Positions 35,801-46,124 of a stretch of DNA of 64,000 nt are shown here, piece by piece. The stretch's first letter is position 1. Each line of letters begins with the position of its first letter. The notes beneath the pieces are model-generated. The model made no database searches, was not told the DNA's origin, and saw only the letters and a program-made list of their open reading frames with translations. A program made the position numbers and the translations under genes. Origin of the DNA: Nannobrachium achirus (Eukaryota; Chordata; Actinopteri; Myctophiformes; Myctophidae); the NCBI GenBank assembly GCA_963921795.1, contig OY997642.1, positions 57,994,021 to 58,058,020 of the forward strand, given 5' to 3'.

Positions 35801-36483
35801 TTTAGAATCTAAAACCTGCAAAGGCATCAGCCAGACGTTCACTGGTACAGCCTTCTCTCCATTTGGTCCCAGTAATTCTGGCAGGCTTTGGTAGGTTTCT
35901 ATTGCATCCTTAAAAGTCACTGGATTTGACTTCAATTGAAAGTCTCCAATGAATTTGCAGGAGAATTTGTCAACAGCCTTTTGGTCTTTATCATCCAGCT
36001 TTACAGAACCTCCACCACTAATTGTAATGGTGGGGATCTTATTGAGTACTGCCTTCAGGCTTCCTTCAATTGTTCTACAATTCTCTTTACCAGATACGTC
36101 ATGGTCAAACACAAAGAAGGCTTGTGCTCCATAAGTGATACCAGTTACAACATGTGTTGCTATGCCTGCATGAAAGACCTCTGGATGTTTCACATTGGCG
36201 CTTCCAAGTGTATTCATTGACAGTTGCCTGAAATCTGTGGTAGCTTTGTAGTTCAGTGTTACTCTTGCCTGATTTTGTGAAGTCTTACTATCGTTGAGAT
36301 ATTTGGCAGAGCCCTCAAGTTCGACAAATCCACCCAAGAAACTTGCTTTCAAGGACGCTTCAACATTCAATGATTTTGTTTTGTCGTTAATCGATTCAGA
36401 TGCAACTATTTCAAATGTAGTGGAGGGCTGTGGACTTTTTCTTGTGCCCTTTTGCAGATCGTCAGTATCCCACAATGTCAACC
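32810..36483 (-). CDS. Stonustoxin-like / FN3 / P-loop GTPase protein, main coding exon
   Basis: This is the largest exon of a fish stonustoxin (SNTX)-family gene and encodes the last 1223 residues. The frame stays open to 36505, but bases 36484-36505 read as a polypyrimidine tract ending in AG, so I start the exon at 36483. Residue numbers below count from an ATG at 36505; add 34 for the spliced protein. About 9-265: SNTX/MACPF-like region. 265-360: helical linker. 362-480: thioredoxin-like domain as in SNTX. 487-685: two fibronectin III domains. From 700: GTPase with P-loop GATGSGKT at 737-744 and Switch-II DTPGFGD; no NKxD motif is visible, and TFADG occupies that area. About 920-942: Ala/Asp runs. 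1049-1094: Cys/His-rich segment (CPEC, CTLCGC). The end is coiled-coil-like. Venom SNTX subunits are about 700 residues and end in PRY-SPRY, absent here, so this is more likely an intracellular non-venom paralogue. No signal peptide is seen. Function is unknown; an immune role is only inference. Confidence 0.9.
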
Positions 36484-36528
36484 CTGTAATAGACAAAAGA
36501 AACATCTAATTTTTATTTTTATTTTTAT

Positions 36529-36563
36529 TTAGTAGTAGTGGTAGTAGTAGTAGTAGTAGTAGC

Positions 36564-36617
<54 letters not shown>
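36529..36617. repeat. (TAG)n microsatellite at the intron end
   Basis: An interrupted GTA repeat lies about 50 bases upstream of the large exon's acceptor, within the intron. Confidence 0.9.
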
Positions 36618-36618
<1 letters not shown>

Positions 36619-36729
36619 TGTAAGTGTAGTAATAGTAGTGGTACTGTTTTGGTAAAATATATTTCAGATGACAAAAACAAAATAGTGTATTATTGAAAAT
36701 AATTTTCATTCAAAATTAACAGTGCACGT

Positions 36730-37370
36730 GCGCGTGTGTGTGTGCGTGCCGTGCATGCATGTGTGTGAGGTGAAAGCACCAGCCTGGCGTAGCCTAATCT
36801 CTCAAGAACAGACTTCTAATACTGCACAGAATGAAAAGGAACAAAACAAAGAGGGCGCTGTTTTCCCTTTTCTTTGATGATGGCTAGCCAGATTGGGCGT
36901 AGCCAGACAATATCACACTGTGCCCTTGTGTTAGCAATGGCAGATAGAGTCTATCTCAGCTAGAAAAGCCCAGATTACTTTGTTGTTATTGTTTAATATA
37001 CTGTAACTGCACTGCTGTATTGAAAATCTGAACTTTTAAAACTAGTAGAAAGATGCAATTGTGGTTGCCCTGACACAAGTCACGATGAATCCGCTGGGAC
37101 ATGAATTCTGTCTTACTGTTCCTTTCATGCCCATATATGGATACCTATTGGATAATGCATTTACCAGGCAGATATACTGTGTATTTATAAATGTTTTGGT
37201 GAAGTTCTGGATTTATTGTCATTTTAGCGTCGGCTTATATTGTATTGTGTAGTGTTGGTGATGTGGTTATGTCATGTACATAGGCCTTTTAGGTATTATT
37301 GTCATTCATATTCATAAGAATGTAAACAATGTCATCAACTGAAATGAAATAATGCCAATTTTTCACAATC
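36730..37370. other. Intron sequence, nothing firm
   Basis: Contains a short GT/GC tract (36724-36765) and one CCATATATGG palindrome at 37131-37140. No exon supported. Confidence 0.5.
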
Positions 37371-37407
37371 ACAGGGTAATTGCGACCGAAGGTCGCATTA
37401 TACCCTG
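37371..37407. repeat. Small hairpin
   Basis: CAGGGTAATTGCGACC and GGTCGCATTATACCCTG pair with a 4-base loop. Confidence 0.7.
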
Positions 37408-37454
37408 AGAAATCTTGTAGCTTTTCTGACTGTCTGTCAGTATTGTCTGACTGT

Positions 37455-37563
37455 CAGTACAGGAAGTGATGTCACGTGATGTCAGTGAGTCACAGTGATG
37501 TGGTACAGAATGACTCATATATGGGCATAAAAAGGATGTCACGTGACATCACTTCCTGTACTG
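37455..37563. repeat. Inverted repeat with 29-bp arms around TCACGTGA
   Basis: Arms 37455-37483 and 37535-37563 pair at 27 of 29 positions. Each arm contains the E-box palindrome CACGTG. Confidence 0.8.
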
Positions 37564-37980
37564 GGTAGTGTTCCAGACATCTAGGCTGGTAATCCAGCTT
37601 TTGCAGCTTCACAGGTCCTAACTTGCGACCTCAAGTCACCATCTCTCTCCTCATTTGCTGTCAGCCTACTGTCAATAAAAAGCAAAGAAATCCCCAAAAT
37701 ACTGTCCAGGTGGTAAAGGATCTCCATGTATATGCATAACATATATTGTATGTATATGGATACATATTATTATTAATAAATGATAAAATAAAATAAAAAG
37801 TCCATACATGGTCATTCCCAGAAAAAGAAAAAACCTTTTATGCCCATACATGGAGATTTCTGATGTAATAAATCCCAGGCAGAAAATGAGAATGTTAGGG
37901 CATATGGAGATCCACAGGCATCAAACCAAGGCCCTAACTCACCAAGGCCCTGCTTGGCATTACTTACGTACGTTTTATGC

Positions 37981-38093
37981 CCATATATGGAGATTCCTAT
38001 ATTGTCAATATTAAAGACATTATTAAGGATATTATGTTATCAATATTAAGGACATATATGGGAATGCCCATATTTGGTAATGTCCATATATGG
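37981..38093. promoter_or_regulatory. Cluster of CArG-like boxes
   Basis: CCATATATGG at 37981-37990, CCATATTTGG at 38068-38077 and CCATATATGG at 38084-38093 each fit CC(A/T)6GG, the SRF/MADS binding consensus. They sit in an ATGCCCATATATGG(AGAT)-type short dispersed repeat, so a repeat origin is as likely as regulation. Confidence 0.4.
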
Positions 38094-38271
38094 GCATGTT
38101 TTGACATAACATAACTATCATGTAGGGATTTCCATTTATGAGTAACTGGTCCCATACATCACTGGCCAGATGGCCAAGAATTGGCATGTCACCCTGAGGT
38201 CGCAAGTCACCCTGAGGTGTCTTACTAGTATATAGTATTATTTTTACTAGCCAGTAAAAACTGTCAAAATT

Positions 38272-38331
38272 CTGAATCAGAAAAGAACACCACTCCCTTC
38301 TTGAGTGATATCTAACAAAGTGGGTGGGGCA

Positions 38332-38340
<9 letters not shown>
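38272..38340 (-). promoter_or_regulatory. Third, partial copy of the promoter-distal block
   Basis: The purine block (CAGAAAAGAACACC at 38278-38291), the ACCACTCCCTTC text and the GGTGGGGCAATGTGTGTG junction match the promoter blocks at 42.4 and 1.9 kb. The TATA box and exon are missing. It lies within the long intron of the stonustoxin-like gene and, like the others, runs directly into a (GT)n tract. Confidence 0.55.
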
Positions 38341-38382
<42 letters not shown>

Positions 38383-38448
38383 TGTGCGTGTGCGTGTGCG
38401 TGTGCGTGTGCGTGCGTGTGCGTGTGCGCGTGCGTGTGCCTGCATGCG
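38333..38448. repeat. (GT)n then (GTGC)n microsatellite
   Basis: Pure GT followed by GT/GC mixed units, abutting the foldback at 38450. Confidence 0.9.
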
Positions 38449-38449
38449 T

Positions 38450-38799
38450 AATCAGGCTTTTATGAACACCCTGAACAGTCTTTAATTTGCTTGATTCAAC
38501 ATTTAGATATTTGATGTAAATGTTACCACCAGGCCCTCCTCCTCCAGGCCTTCTCCCCATTTCGATAACTCTTTTCATTTATTTTTTATTGTTTTTTTCC
38601 CTTCATTTTCCCAAATAATTATTTAATTATTAAAATAAATTAAAACAGTTATTGAAAAAATCTATCAGGGTTAAAATGGAGTTTGAAGTTACAATGGGTG
38701 TGTCTGGGGAGAAGCCCTGGAGGAGGAGGGCCTGGTAACATTAACATCAAATATCTAAATTCTGAATTCTAAATTCAGGGTGTTCATAAAAGCCTGATT
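38450..38799. mobile_element. 350-bp near-complete foldback, TA-flanked
   Basis: Starts AATCAGGCTTTTATGAACAC and ends with its exact reverse complement. Arms of about 130 bases continue through the TTTAGATATTTGATG and CCTCCTCCTCCAGG blocks. TA at each edge suits a Tc1/mariner-type target, though it is part of a symmetric end. Confidence 0.75.
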
Positions 38800-39482
38800 A
38801 GACGATCAAAGGACCAATTTCTTTTTCTTTTTTCTTCTTTTTTTTTAGTGAAATATCCCTTTTAAAACTTGTGAGTATGGTAGCCTACAGTATGTGTCAT
38901 CAATGTGTTTACTTGACTAAATCTCTTTTTCTAGTACCTAACCATTTGGAAGAAAAATACGCTTCATGACACTAGTCTTATCCCTTGTTTTAACTAGTTT
39001 ACAACATTTAAGTAAAAATGAATTGCAAGCAATTTGATTGTAATTTGTGTAGTACGGAGCAGTGCCACATTGCAAAATATATTTTCAAAGCGTAAGAACA
39101 CTATATATATTGTAGCAATGCTTTATTAACCTGATTAAAACGTTTTCTTGAAATAATTAAATCATTCCTAGTCCTACACTTTATTAAAACGTTTTCTTGA
39201 TGTAATAAAAATAGTTTTTTTCCTTCACTTTATTAAATAGATTGTGTGCACATGATCCGAGGCTGCGATCAGCACCCACCGCAGAGGAAAGGAAAGGAAA
39301 GAAAGGCAATTTCTCGGTCTTGTACGAGGCTGTTTCCTTCATTTACACACAATAAATACAAAAAAAGGCTTGCTTGCCCTACTATGGAAATGTTTCATGC
39401 TATTTTGTTTTATTTTCATATCGGACTGACATGCAGTACAATGAAATCCTTGCTGCACTTGCATCCAGACATGGACTGTGTT

Positions 39483-39852
39483 TCTCAACCAGTGGTCCAG
39501 AGACCACCGGTGGTCCTTGAGGGAGTTCCAGGTGGTCCCCAGCTAAAAAAAAAAAAATGGTAACCAAATGGACCCTTATAAAGATCTTAACTGTAAGGAC
39601 TGAGTCACAAGGGCCCAAGGCCTTAATTATTTTAAACTATGCTAAAAATAGCAGATATACAAGCTCACAGTGCCACGCTGCAAGCTTGTAGATCTGCTAA
39701 TTTTTGAATAAAATGTGTGCAAATCTTTATTATGTATTTTTTAAGCGGACAATTGTAACTCAAATTTTGCATTGGGGGGGATTACAGGAGTTGGGGGTCC
39801 GTGGCCAAATACATTTTGGGGTCCTTCACATGAAAAAGCTTGAGCGCCACTG
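39483..39852. mobile_element. hAT-like MITE with central hairpin-family copy
   Basis: Left edge TCTCAACCAGTGGTCC, right edge AAAGCTTGAGCGCCACTG. The middle is a hairpin copy (39643-39706: GCAGATATACAAGCTCAC / AAGCTTGTAGATCTGC). Confidence 0.6.
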
Positions 39853-39873
39853 ACAAAATAAATCAAGGTTTTT

Positions 39874-39926
39874 CAAAAATAGCAGTAAAAAAAATAGCTC
39901 GCAGTGCGCTGTGAGCTATTTTTCAA
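39874..39926. repeat. Short hairpin family member (compact form)
   Basis: AAAATAGCTCGCAG pairs with CTGTGAGCTATTTT around TGCG. The usual CAGATCTACAAG portion is missing, and AATAGC joins AGCTC directly. Confidence 0.65.
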
Positions 39927-40283
39927 TAGTTAAAGCACATAATGCGTAATACTGTGTTCCCAGTCTAAATAGGTTGAACCCCCTCCCCCTATGAAGAACA
40001 TTCATGGGGGGCCCGCAGTGAGTCCTTGTACCCAGGGCCCAGGATTTGGTGCGACACCCCTGAGTGCATTCTCCACGCAGCAAACTGAGTCTACCCCAGC
40101 CCAGTGAGGCCAATACTTGCTGACCATTATTATTATGATTATTATTACCTTATAGCCAACAAGATATTTGGGCACAGACCCCCAACTCAAAATATGTGGG
40201 ACCCCCCAGAAGCAAAATTTGAGTTACAAATGTTCTCTTAAAAAATGCATATAGGCCTATTCAAAGATTTGCACACATTTAAT

Positions 40284-40362
40284 TCAAACATAGCAGATCT
40301 ACAAGCTCGCAGCGTGGCACTCGGTGCCACACTGTGAGCTTGTATATCTGCTTTTTTTCAAT
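40284..40362. repeat. Short hairpin family member
   Basis: TAGCAGATCTACAAGCTCGC and its partner CTGTGAGCTTGTATATCTGC enclose a second inverted pair GTGGCAC/GTGCCAC. It is closest to the copy at 28154-28235. Confidence 0.75.
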
Positions 40363-40835
40363 AGCTAAAGTATAAAATAATTAAGGCCCCTCCACCATGG
40401 GCCCTATCAACTCAACAGAAACTTTGTTATTATGATATCTTTATGCTTTCTAAATTAATACTATTGCTTGTTAGTTCCTATTTCATGATCAGACATATCA
40501 AATGTGATCCTGACACTGTGTATAAATTGGTAAAATGATGCTAAATAACTCGTTATGCCATTGTGTAAAAAAATAAATAAAAAATCTTTCTTTTTTTTGT
40601 TGCCTTCCCAAACGTTTGGCTCACCCACCGCTTATGCATTGTAGCCTACTGTATGTCAGTCCGATGTTTAAATAAAACAAAATAGCATGAAACATTTCCA
40701 TAGTAGGGCAAGCAAGCCTTTTGGTTATTTATTGTGTGTAAATGAAGGTTGAATGAATGAATCAAGAAAACGTTTTAATAAAGTGTAGGAATGATTTAAT
40801 TATTTCAAGAAAAAGTTTTAATAAAGTGTAGGAAT

Positions 40836-41220
40836 TAGGTGTGTAACGATATAGTAACTGTAACTGTATCGAAATATCGTTTTTAACTTAAAGAAAATTG
40901 AAGTATATAGAAATGAAAACAACTAAAATCGAATCGTATCGTTTTATTTTGTATTGTATCGAATCGGCAGTGCAAAGAATCGATTGTATCGATACTACCT
41001 ACTTGTGCATTTTTAAGAAGAAAAAATAAAAAGGAGGGGTTTAATTACTTTTCCTTTCCATATAGCTACACTGGTCTATCGATAAATGTGTGTAATCTCT
41101 GGGTTCATGTCAAGGTGCAGGTTTGTCATATACAATGTCCATGTATTTGGCAGATAATCACTGTGTTTACTTATTTATATCCATATCGAATCGCTATTAA
41201 AATGTATCGTTACACCCCTA
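40836..41220. mobile_element. hAT-type MITE (385 bp), perfect 8-bp TSD
   Basis: Starts TAGGTGTGTAACGATA and ends TATCGTTACACCCCTA. GTAGGAAT is duplicated at 40828-40835 and 41221-41228. The interior is rich in TATCGAATCG motifs. Non-coding. Confidence 0.9.
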
Positions 41221-41692
41221 GTAGGAATGAATAAATGATTTCAAGAAAACGTTTTAATCAGGTTAATAAAGCATTGCTACATTATTATATAGTGTTCCTA
41301 TGCTTTGAAAATATATTTTGCAATGTGGCACTTCTAGGGCTCTGTACTCACTCCATGAATTTCACCAACGAAAGCCTTTTCTAAATATGTTATACATATA
41401 TTTAACATACACAGTAGCTTTAAGCGTTGATACTAATGTGAAAAATGGGCATCATTTCACGGAATTTTATTTAGAGACGGTACATTACGGAATAGCTGAC
41501 ACTTGAATGGTTATTACAAAACAGGTTTTACCTTGAAAACCTTATATGTCTTTAACCCATGTACTGTAGGCTACCTAGAAGCGTAAAAGTCAGTGGTCTA
41601 CATTACATTACTTCTATATTGTAATGATGTGCTTAGCGTTCCAAACCAATAGGTGGCACTGTGGCCACTCTTTACATATATTAAAACTTTAC

Positions 41693-41829
41693 CTGGGACA
41701 AGTTGGTCTGAGCAACAGTCATAGAGCATGCCAAGACTGAAGGGTCGGCCCAGGGCTGCCACCCTTACATGTCCACTCCTCCCTGGGTCCATGATATTAC
41801 TGCGCTCTGGGTCCATGGTTCACACTGTA
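41693..41829 (-). CDS. First coding exon of the stonustoxin-like gene
   Basis: The ATG at 41816 has a good context (A at -3, G at +4) and opens 41 codons plus one base. It includes the segment VAALGRPFSLGMLYD, typical of the start of SNTX-family proteins. It ends at 41693 before a strong donor (CAG|GTAAAG). The leftover single base matches the phase of the large exon, which begins with the last two bases of a codon at 36483. The intron between them is about 5.2 kb (36484-41692). The acceptor is either CTCCAG ending at 41830 or TACAG ending at 41825, so 8-13 bases of 5' UTR precede the ATG. A second in-frame ATG with similar context lies 8 codons on, inside a small MDP...MDP duplication, so the exact start is uncertain. 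Confidence 0.85.
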
Positions 41830-41894
41830 CTGGAGAAATTACACATCTGTTAATTCATTCTATTGGCTACCCTCCCCTGCCCCTTCTTTGTATA

Positions 41895-42136
41895 TACTTA
41901 CTGTTTGTATAGACTTACTGTTTTCTTTTTTTTCTTCTTTTTTTTACTGACTATATCTACTGCATAGTACTGTGTTCTATCATTCAATGTTATATGAGAT
42001 ACTTAAATGGTTTCCTGTGGAAATAAGCCTAGTCTTTTCTATAGGATCTCCTTTTAGTAGATACAGTGAACTGTATCGTCATGAAACTGTACCTTTTCCT
42101 ATGCAAACCTCAAATAAAGTCTTCAATCAATCAATG
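41895..42136. repeat. LINE-like 3' end with CAAT tail
   Basis: GGATCTCCTTTTAGTAGA, CATGAAACTGTACCTTTTCC and AATAAAGTCTTCAATCAATC are shared with 45880-46020. Lies between the first two exons of the stonustoxin-like gene. Confidence 0.55.
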
Positions 42137-42251
42137 GCTTTAATAATTATTATACTGTCAGTAGTAGCCTAGTAATAGTAGTAGTACTACTAGTAATAGT
42201 AGTAGTAGTAGTAGGCCTAGTAGGTGTAGAAGAAGTCCTATTGTGTCTCAC

Positions 42252-42310
42252 CGTGTTCTGTTGGTTCTGTGGAACAAGAGGAGAGACATGATCGGCTCCG
42301 TAGCATTGGT
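42252..42310 (-). other. Non-coding 5' exon of the stonustoxin-like gene
   Basis: This short segment lies 25-30 bases downstream of a TATA box and ends at a donor (ACACG|GTGAGA, GT at 42251-42250). The next acceptor is about 420 bases further on, just before the coding ATG. The upper end is an estimated transcription start, placed from TATA spacing. The segment is conserved in the duplicate at 1760-1815, which supports a functional origin. Confidence 0.6.
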
Positions 42311-42335
42311 TCAACACATTGCTCTCTGCATCCTC

Positions 42336-42540
<205 letters not shown>

Positions 42541-42964
42541 AGGTTGGCTTGGAGCTATAGGCAGAGATCAAATCATGGGAACACATTACTCATGGCTGGT
42601 ATATATTCATTTGAAACTGTTGTATTCAGAATCAATATACTGTAGCCTTTTGAGAAATGCATATGGCAACACAAAAGATATTGACACACATATTAGAAGT
42701 GAGTAGGCTATACGAAATATGGCCAATATATTGCACATTACATTTATCATTTGAATTTTCAATTAGCCTAAGCTATTATTATGGTGAACAAAAAACACAT
42801 CTGATGAGGGGAATCAGTAAGGTCCTTGTCTGGAGTGATCTCTTTCTCAGAGAGATGAATGGATGAGGGACAGACAACCAGGTAACGGTAACAGGAAGAG
42901 TGGGCACCTCGATGTAACATTGGCTAACATTTTCCAAAATGTTAAAAAGTAAAAGGTTTGGGAA

Positions 42965-43160
42965 ATGGTGTTAAGTAATTTGAAGAATAGCCTACATGTC
43001 TTTTACAACCTGCTGGACCTGGCTGCTGTCAATGGATATGTTGTTCAAACAGTACATGGGCAAACACTGTCTCATCGGGAGAAAATTCCTACAAGAACTG
43101 GGACTTTGAAAGGACTACATGGAGGAAGGGGGCAGAGTCAGAGACATTCTGGTACGATGT
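42965..43160 (+). pseudogene. piggyBac-type transposase fragment (frameshifted)
   Basis: VFYNLLDLAAVNGYVV in the frame from 42965 resembles the conserved FYN(I/L)LD-A--N-Y segment of PGBD transposases. Further on, in another frame, RKFLQELGL matches the usual (R)RKFLLELG segment, followed by a stop. The frame change lies near 43075-43085. Only about 60 residues survive. Confidence 0.6.
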
Positions 43161-43641
43161 CAAAAATGTGGACCGTTGTAACGCTGGGCTAAAAACTGAG
43201 TGGGATTGCTATAGGCTCGTTTGAATGTGTCTTGCTTACTGCAAAAACTCAGGGGAAAAACGATTTTCTGAGATAATTATCCTTTTTGTCCATCAACAAC
43301 ATTGACCCAGATGTAGATCAAAATCTCTGGGTACGAAAATGGGACTAAGGGGGGCCTGGCCTATAGCGGGAACCGGAAAGGTGTTCTCGATGCGGGACAA
43401 AGAGCGAGGACCCAACCAAACGTTGATAAAACAATAATCTGTAAGATCTCGTCAATGGTGAGTAAAGTACAAATTTGAAGTACTTTTGCTTTACTATTTC
43501 AAAATGTCAGTACTTTTACTTATTATACATCTACTACTACAATTAATATGACAATTTTAGTCATTTTGGTTACTTTATAGAAATTCATTATTAAAAACCA
43601 TACATTAACCACTTCAGCTCTGTATACCTTTTGGCCATTTC

Positions 43642-43716
43642 GAAAATAGCAGTTCAATAAAGCTCACAATGTGTTGCAATCTGACGCATTGTGAGCTTGT
43701 AGATCTGCTATTTTAT
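43642..43716. repeat. Short hairpin family member
   Basis: AAAGCTCACAATG pairs with CATTGTGAGCTT. The outer AAAATAGCAGTTC pairs imperfectly with GATCTGCTATTTT. Confidence 0.75.
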
Positions 43717-43795
43717 ACATTGAAAACTTGCGAAATAGAACATTCTGCATAATGAGTATACTTGAAGAGTAACTACATACACTAGTACATGCACA

Positions 43796-43811
43796 CGCAC
43801 ACACGCCGGCA

Positions 43812-43894
<83 letters not shown>
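43796..43894. repeat. (CA)n/(CGCA)n microsatellite
   Basis: Mixed CA/CG units turning into pure CA. Confidence 0.95.
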
Positions 43895-43896
<2 letters not shown>

Positions 43897-43918
43897 TCTC
43901 TTTTTTGTCTGTAACAGT

Positions 43919-44136
43919 AAAGGTGGTTGCACACTGCTGCGTTTTTCGTTGCGAAATGCGTTTTTCAGGACAAGGAGAGAGAGGGAGATAGAGAGAGCAA
44001 GGGACCGAGTGGTGCGCGAAACGGGCGGCAGTGTGCAAACGTGACTGACATAACGTGAGGTTGATTTTTTTATTTGCGTTCTCCGAAATTCACTCCGATA
44101 TTCGGCCCGAAAAACGCAGCAGTGTGCAACCAGCTT
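43919..44136. mobile_element. MITE with 29-bp inverted ends
   Basis: Ends read AAGGTGGTTGCACACTGCTG and, on the other strand, AAGCTGGTTGCACACTGCTG, then CGTTTTTCG on both. TA(A)/(T)TA flanks suit a PIF/Harbinger-type 3-bp target. Confidence 0.8.
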
Positions 44137-44180
44137 TATTCCAAGAAAATTAGAGGACACCTCACCGCTACTGTATATGT

Positions 44181-44670
44181 TCATAAATTACATTGTATTA
44201 CATTTCTACCTGGACAAAATAACATTTTATTCATTAAAAACACATATTACTGTATACCTAAGGACCATATTATTTAGCTCACTGTCTTGTACTGTATTGT
44301 TAACGTGTTTATGTTGTTTTTCTTGACATTCCAATAAGCCATTAGTTTAATTTATTTTGACAGAGCTTATATGATTAAACATGAATTGAAGCTTGACTTA
44401 AACACATTGAATCTATGCTACTAGTGATGGAGTGTTATTTGTTACTGCACAAAAAACTCATATTTTTAATTGTCCACTGGTTACAGTTTCAACATGATTC
44501 TTGCACTCCACATTGTGACTTAGTCACTGCCACTCCCAGGTAGCATACCAACCACACCTTTATTCCTTGGAGGCCCGTCTTCTTACATCTGACAAAAGCT
44601 GAGACCTGCCCTCCTCACTACTCCTAGTAGTCATCCTGGGCATAGAAATGGAACTGTGGAATAATGTCCT
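44181..44670. repeat. Segmental duplication, second copy
   Basis: Colinear with 17096-17580 and then 18756-18840. It lacks the 1.2 kb found between those parts at the other copy. Confidence 0.8.
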
Positions 44671-44673
44671 TAA

Positions 44674-45109
44674 AGGGGCACTCCACCACTTTTCAACCTA
44701 TCTTCATATAATAGGTCCTCACTAATGTTCATGATAAAATATCACAATCTTTTTCTACTCAGTTTGGGTCTCATAGGAGAGCTGTGGGTGGGTCAAATCC
44801 TTCCTACCGGTGACATCATCAATGGGAAATGCAAGCTAATAGAAACTGCAGGCTTTCTATTCCTGAAAAAGTTGCAATGTTAAAGTGGAAGCCATTGTTC
44901 TCGTGATAATAAAAATCAATTTTTTCCCCCAAAAAATATTATTTAATTATTTATTTTTTTGTCTAACAATGATGTCACCGGTAGGAAGGATTTGACAGCT
45001 CTCCTATGAGACCCAGACTGAATAGATTTTTTTTTGTTTTGTTTTTTATTATGAACATTAGTGAGGACCTATTATATGAAGACAGGTTGAAAAGTGGTGA
45101 ACTACTCCT
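44674..45109. mobile_element. TTAA-flanked MITE (436 bp)
   Basis: TTAA at 44670-44673 and 45110-45113. Ends AGGGGCACTCCACCACTTTT and, inverted, AGGAGTAGTTCACCACTTTT. The arms continue through GACCTATTATATGAAGA-type text and TGACATCA/TGATGTCA. The paralogous site near 18835 is empty. Confidence 0.9.
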
Positions 45110-45180
45110 TTAAGTAATGATATATTACACCTTTGATAAGTCATATTGACTTCACAGTTCATCATTCATTAATTAAGTGT

Positions 45181-46117
45181 ATACGTTTATCACGTGTACC
45201 CCTTGCCCCCCATTCACCTTATTCCTAGCCCCGCCCCCGGCTTCCTGTGTCACTAGAGGCGTTCTGGTCAAGGTATTTTAAGAAGGTAGTGACGATAAAC
45301 TGACCAGGCATGCGCCATTGACGCTCATGGGAGCCAAAACTGGAACCGGAAGTTGTGTGAAATGCATTGGAGTCTATGGCAGAAGGATGGCAGCCAGCTG
45401 GACCATGCTGTGAATGAATTATTTCTGAACGTTTGTCTCCTTTGTCATTTAATCGGGCCAGGAATATAAAAAAAATGCATATCAGGTTGTTTTCCAATCA
45501 ATAGTGAGCACTTACTGCTGTTTTGAAAATAATAGATCTTCTATTTTCAAACTTGTGAGATTATTTCTAATTTGCAGTATTGATTGATTACTTACAGTTT
45601 GCAGAGACAGGTACAGAGAAGTAGACTACAGTACAGTACAAGATCTGCTAAAATTATTTTTCCATAAGTATGGCTTGTTTCCATGGGGTCCTTTGTACTC
45701 AATTGATTGAAACATTGATAATATTGATGATACTTTTACTCAAGTAAAAAAACGTTGGTACCACCACCACCACTGCAAAACAATGAAAAGCCCATTCCCT
45801 TGTTACTGATGATATCCTATGCAAAGTAGCCTACTGTGCTCCATCTGTCTCTTTCAATGTTATATGAGAGTTCCTGTGTAAATAAGTGGAAAAGCTTACT
45901 AGGATCTCCTTTTAGTTGACCTTGTATCAATGATTACAAGGCCTACTGTCATGAAACTGTACGTTTTCCCTGCTGTCATGAAACTGTACGTTTTCCAGGC
46001 TTAACATTCTTCAATCAATAGAAAATAAATAAATTAAGCAACTTGTTCACTTTAGAACAGGGTTATTCAATGTGTTCAGGCCAGGGACCTTCAAAATATA
46101 AAATTGTGAAAGTGTGA
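45181..46117. other. Gene-free stretch with LINE-like end
   Basis: 45880-46020 is a third copy of the CAAT-tailed LINE-like end and contains a 24-bp tandem duplication around TGTCATGAAACTGTACG. The minus open frame near 45225-45497 has no family support. Confidence 0.5.
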
Positions 46118-46124
46118 TTTTTGG

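Larger units (their letters stand above)
39055..41335. mobile_element. 2.3-kb inverted-repeat structure in the intron
   Basis: Left arm about 39055-39440, right arm about 40650-41335 inverted: GTGCCACATTGCAAAATATA, AACCTGATTAAAACG, GGCTTGCTTGCCCTACTATG and ATCGGACTGACAT all recur in reverse. The right arm is enlarged by the hAT MITE at 40836-41220. The spacer carries three hairpin-family copies inside 'GGTCC' MITE debris. Confidence 0.8.

Noticed and set aside
32810..36505. ATG at 36505 as the true protein start
   Set aside because: The first seven codons read as a polypyrimidine tract plus AG acceptor, and a phase-matched N-terminal exon exists upstream.
45225..45497. 90-residue minus frame near a GC-rich patch
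   Set aside because: No family recognised and no supporting promoter or splice signals; could be repeat-derived.
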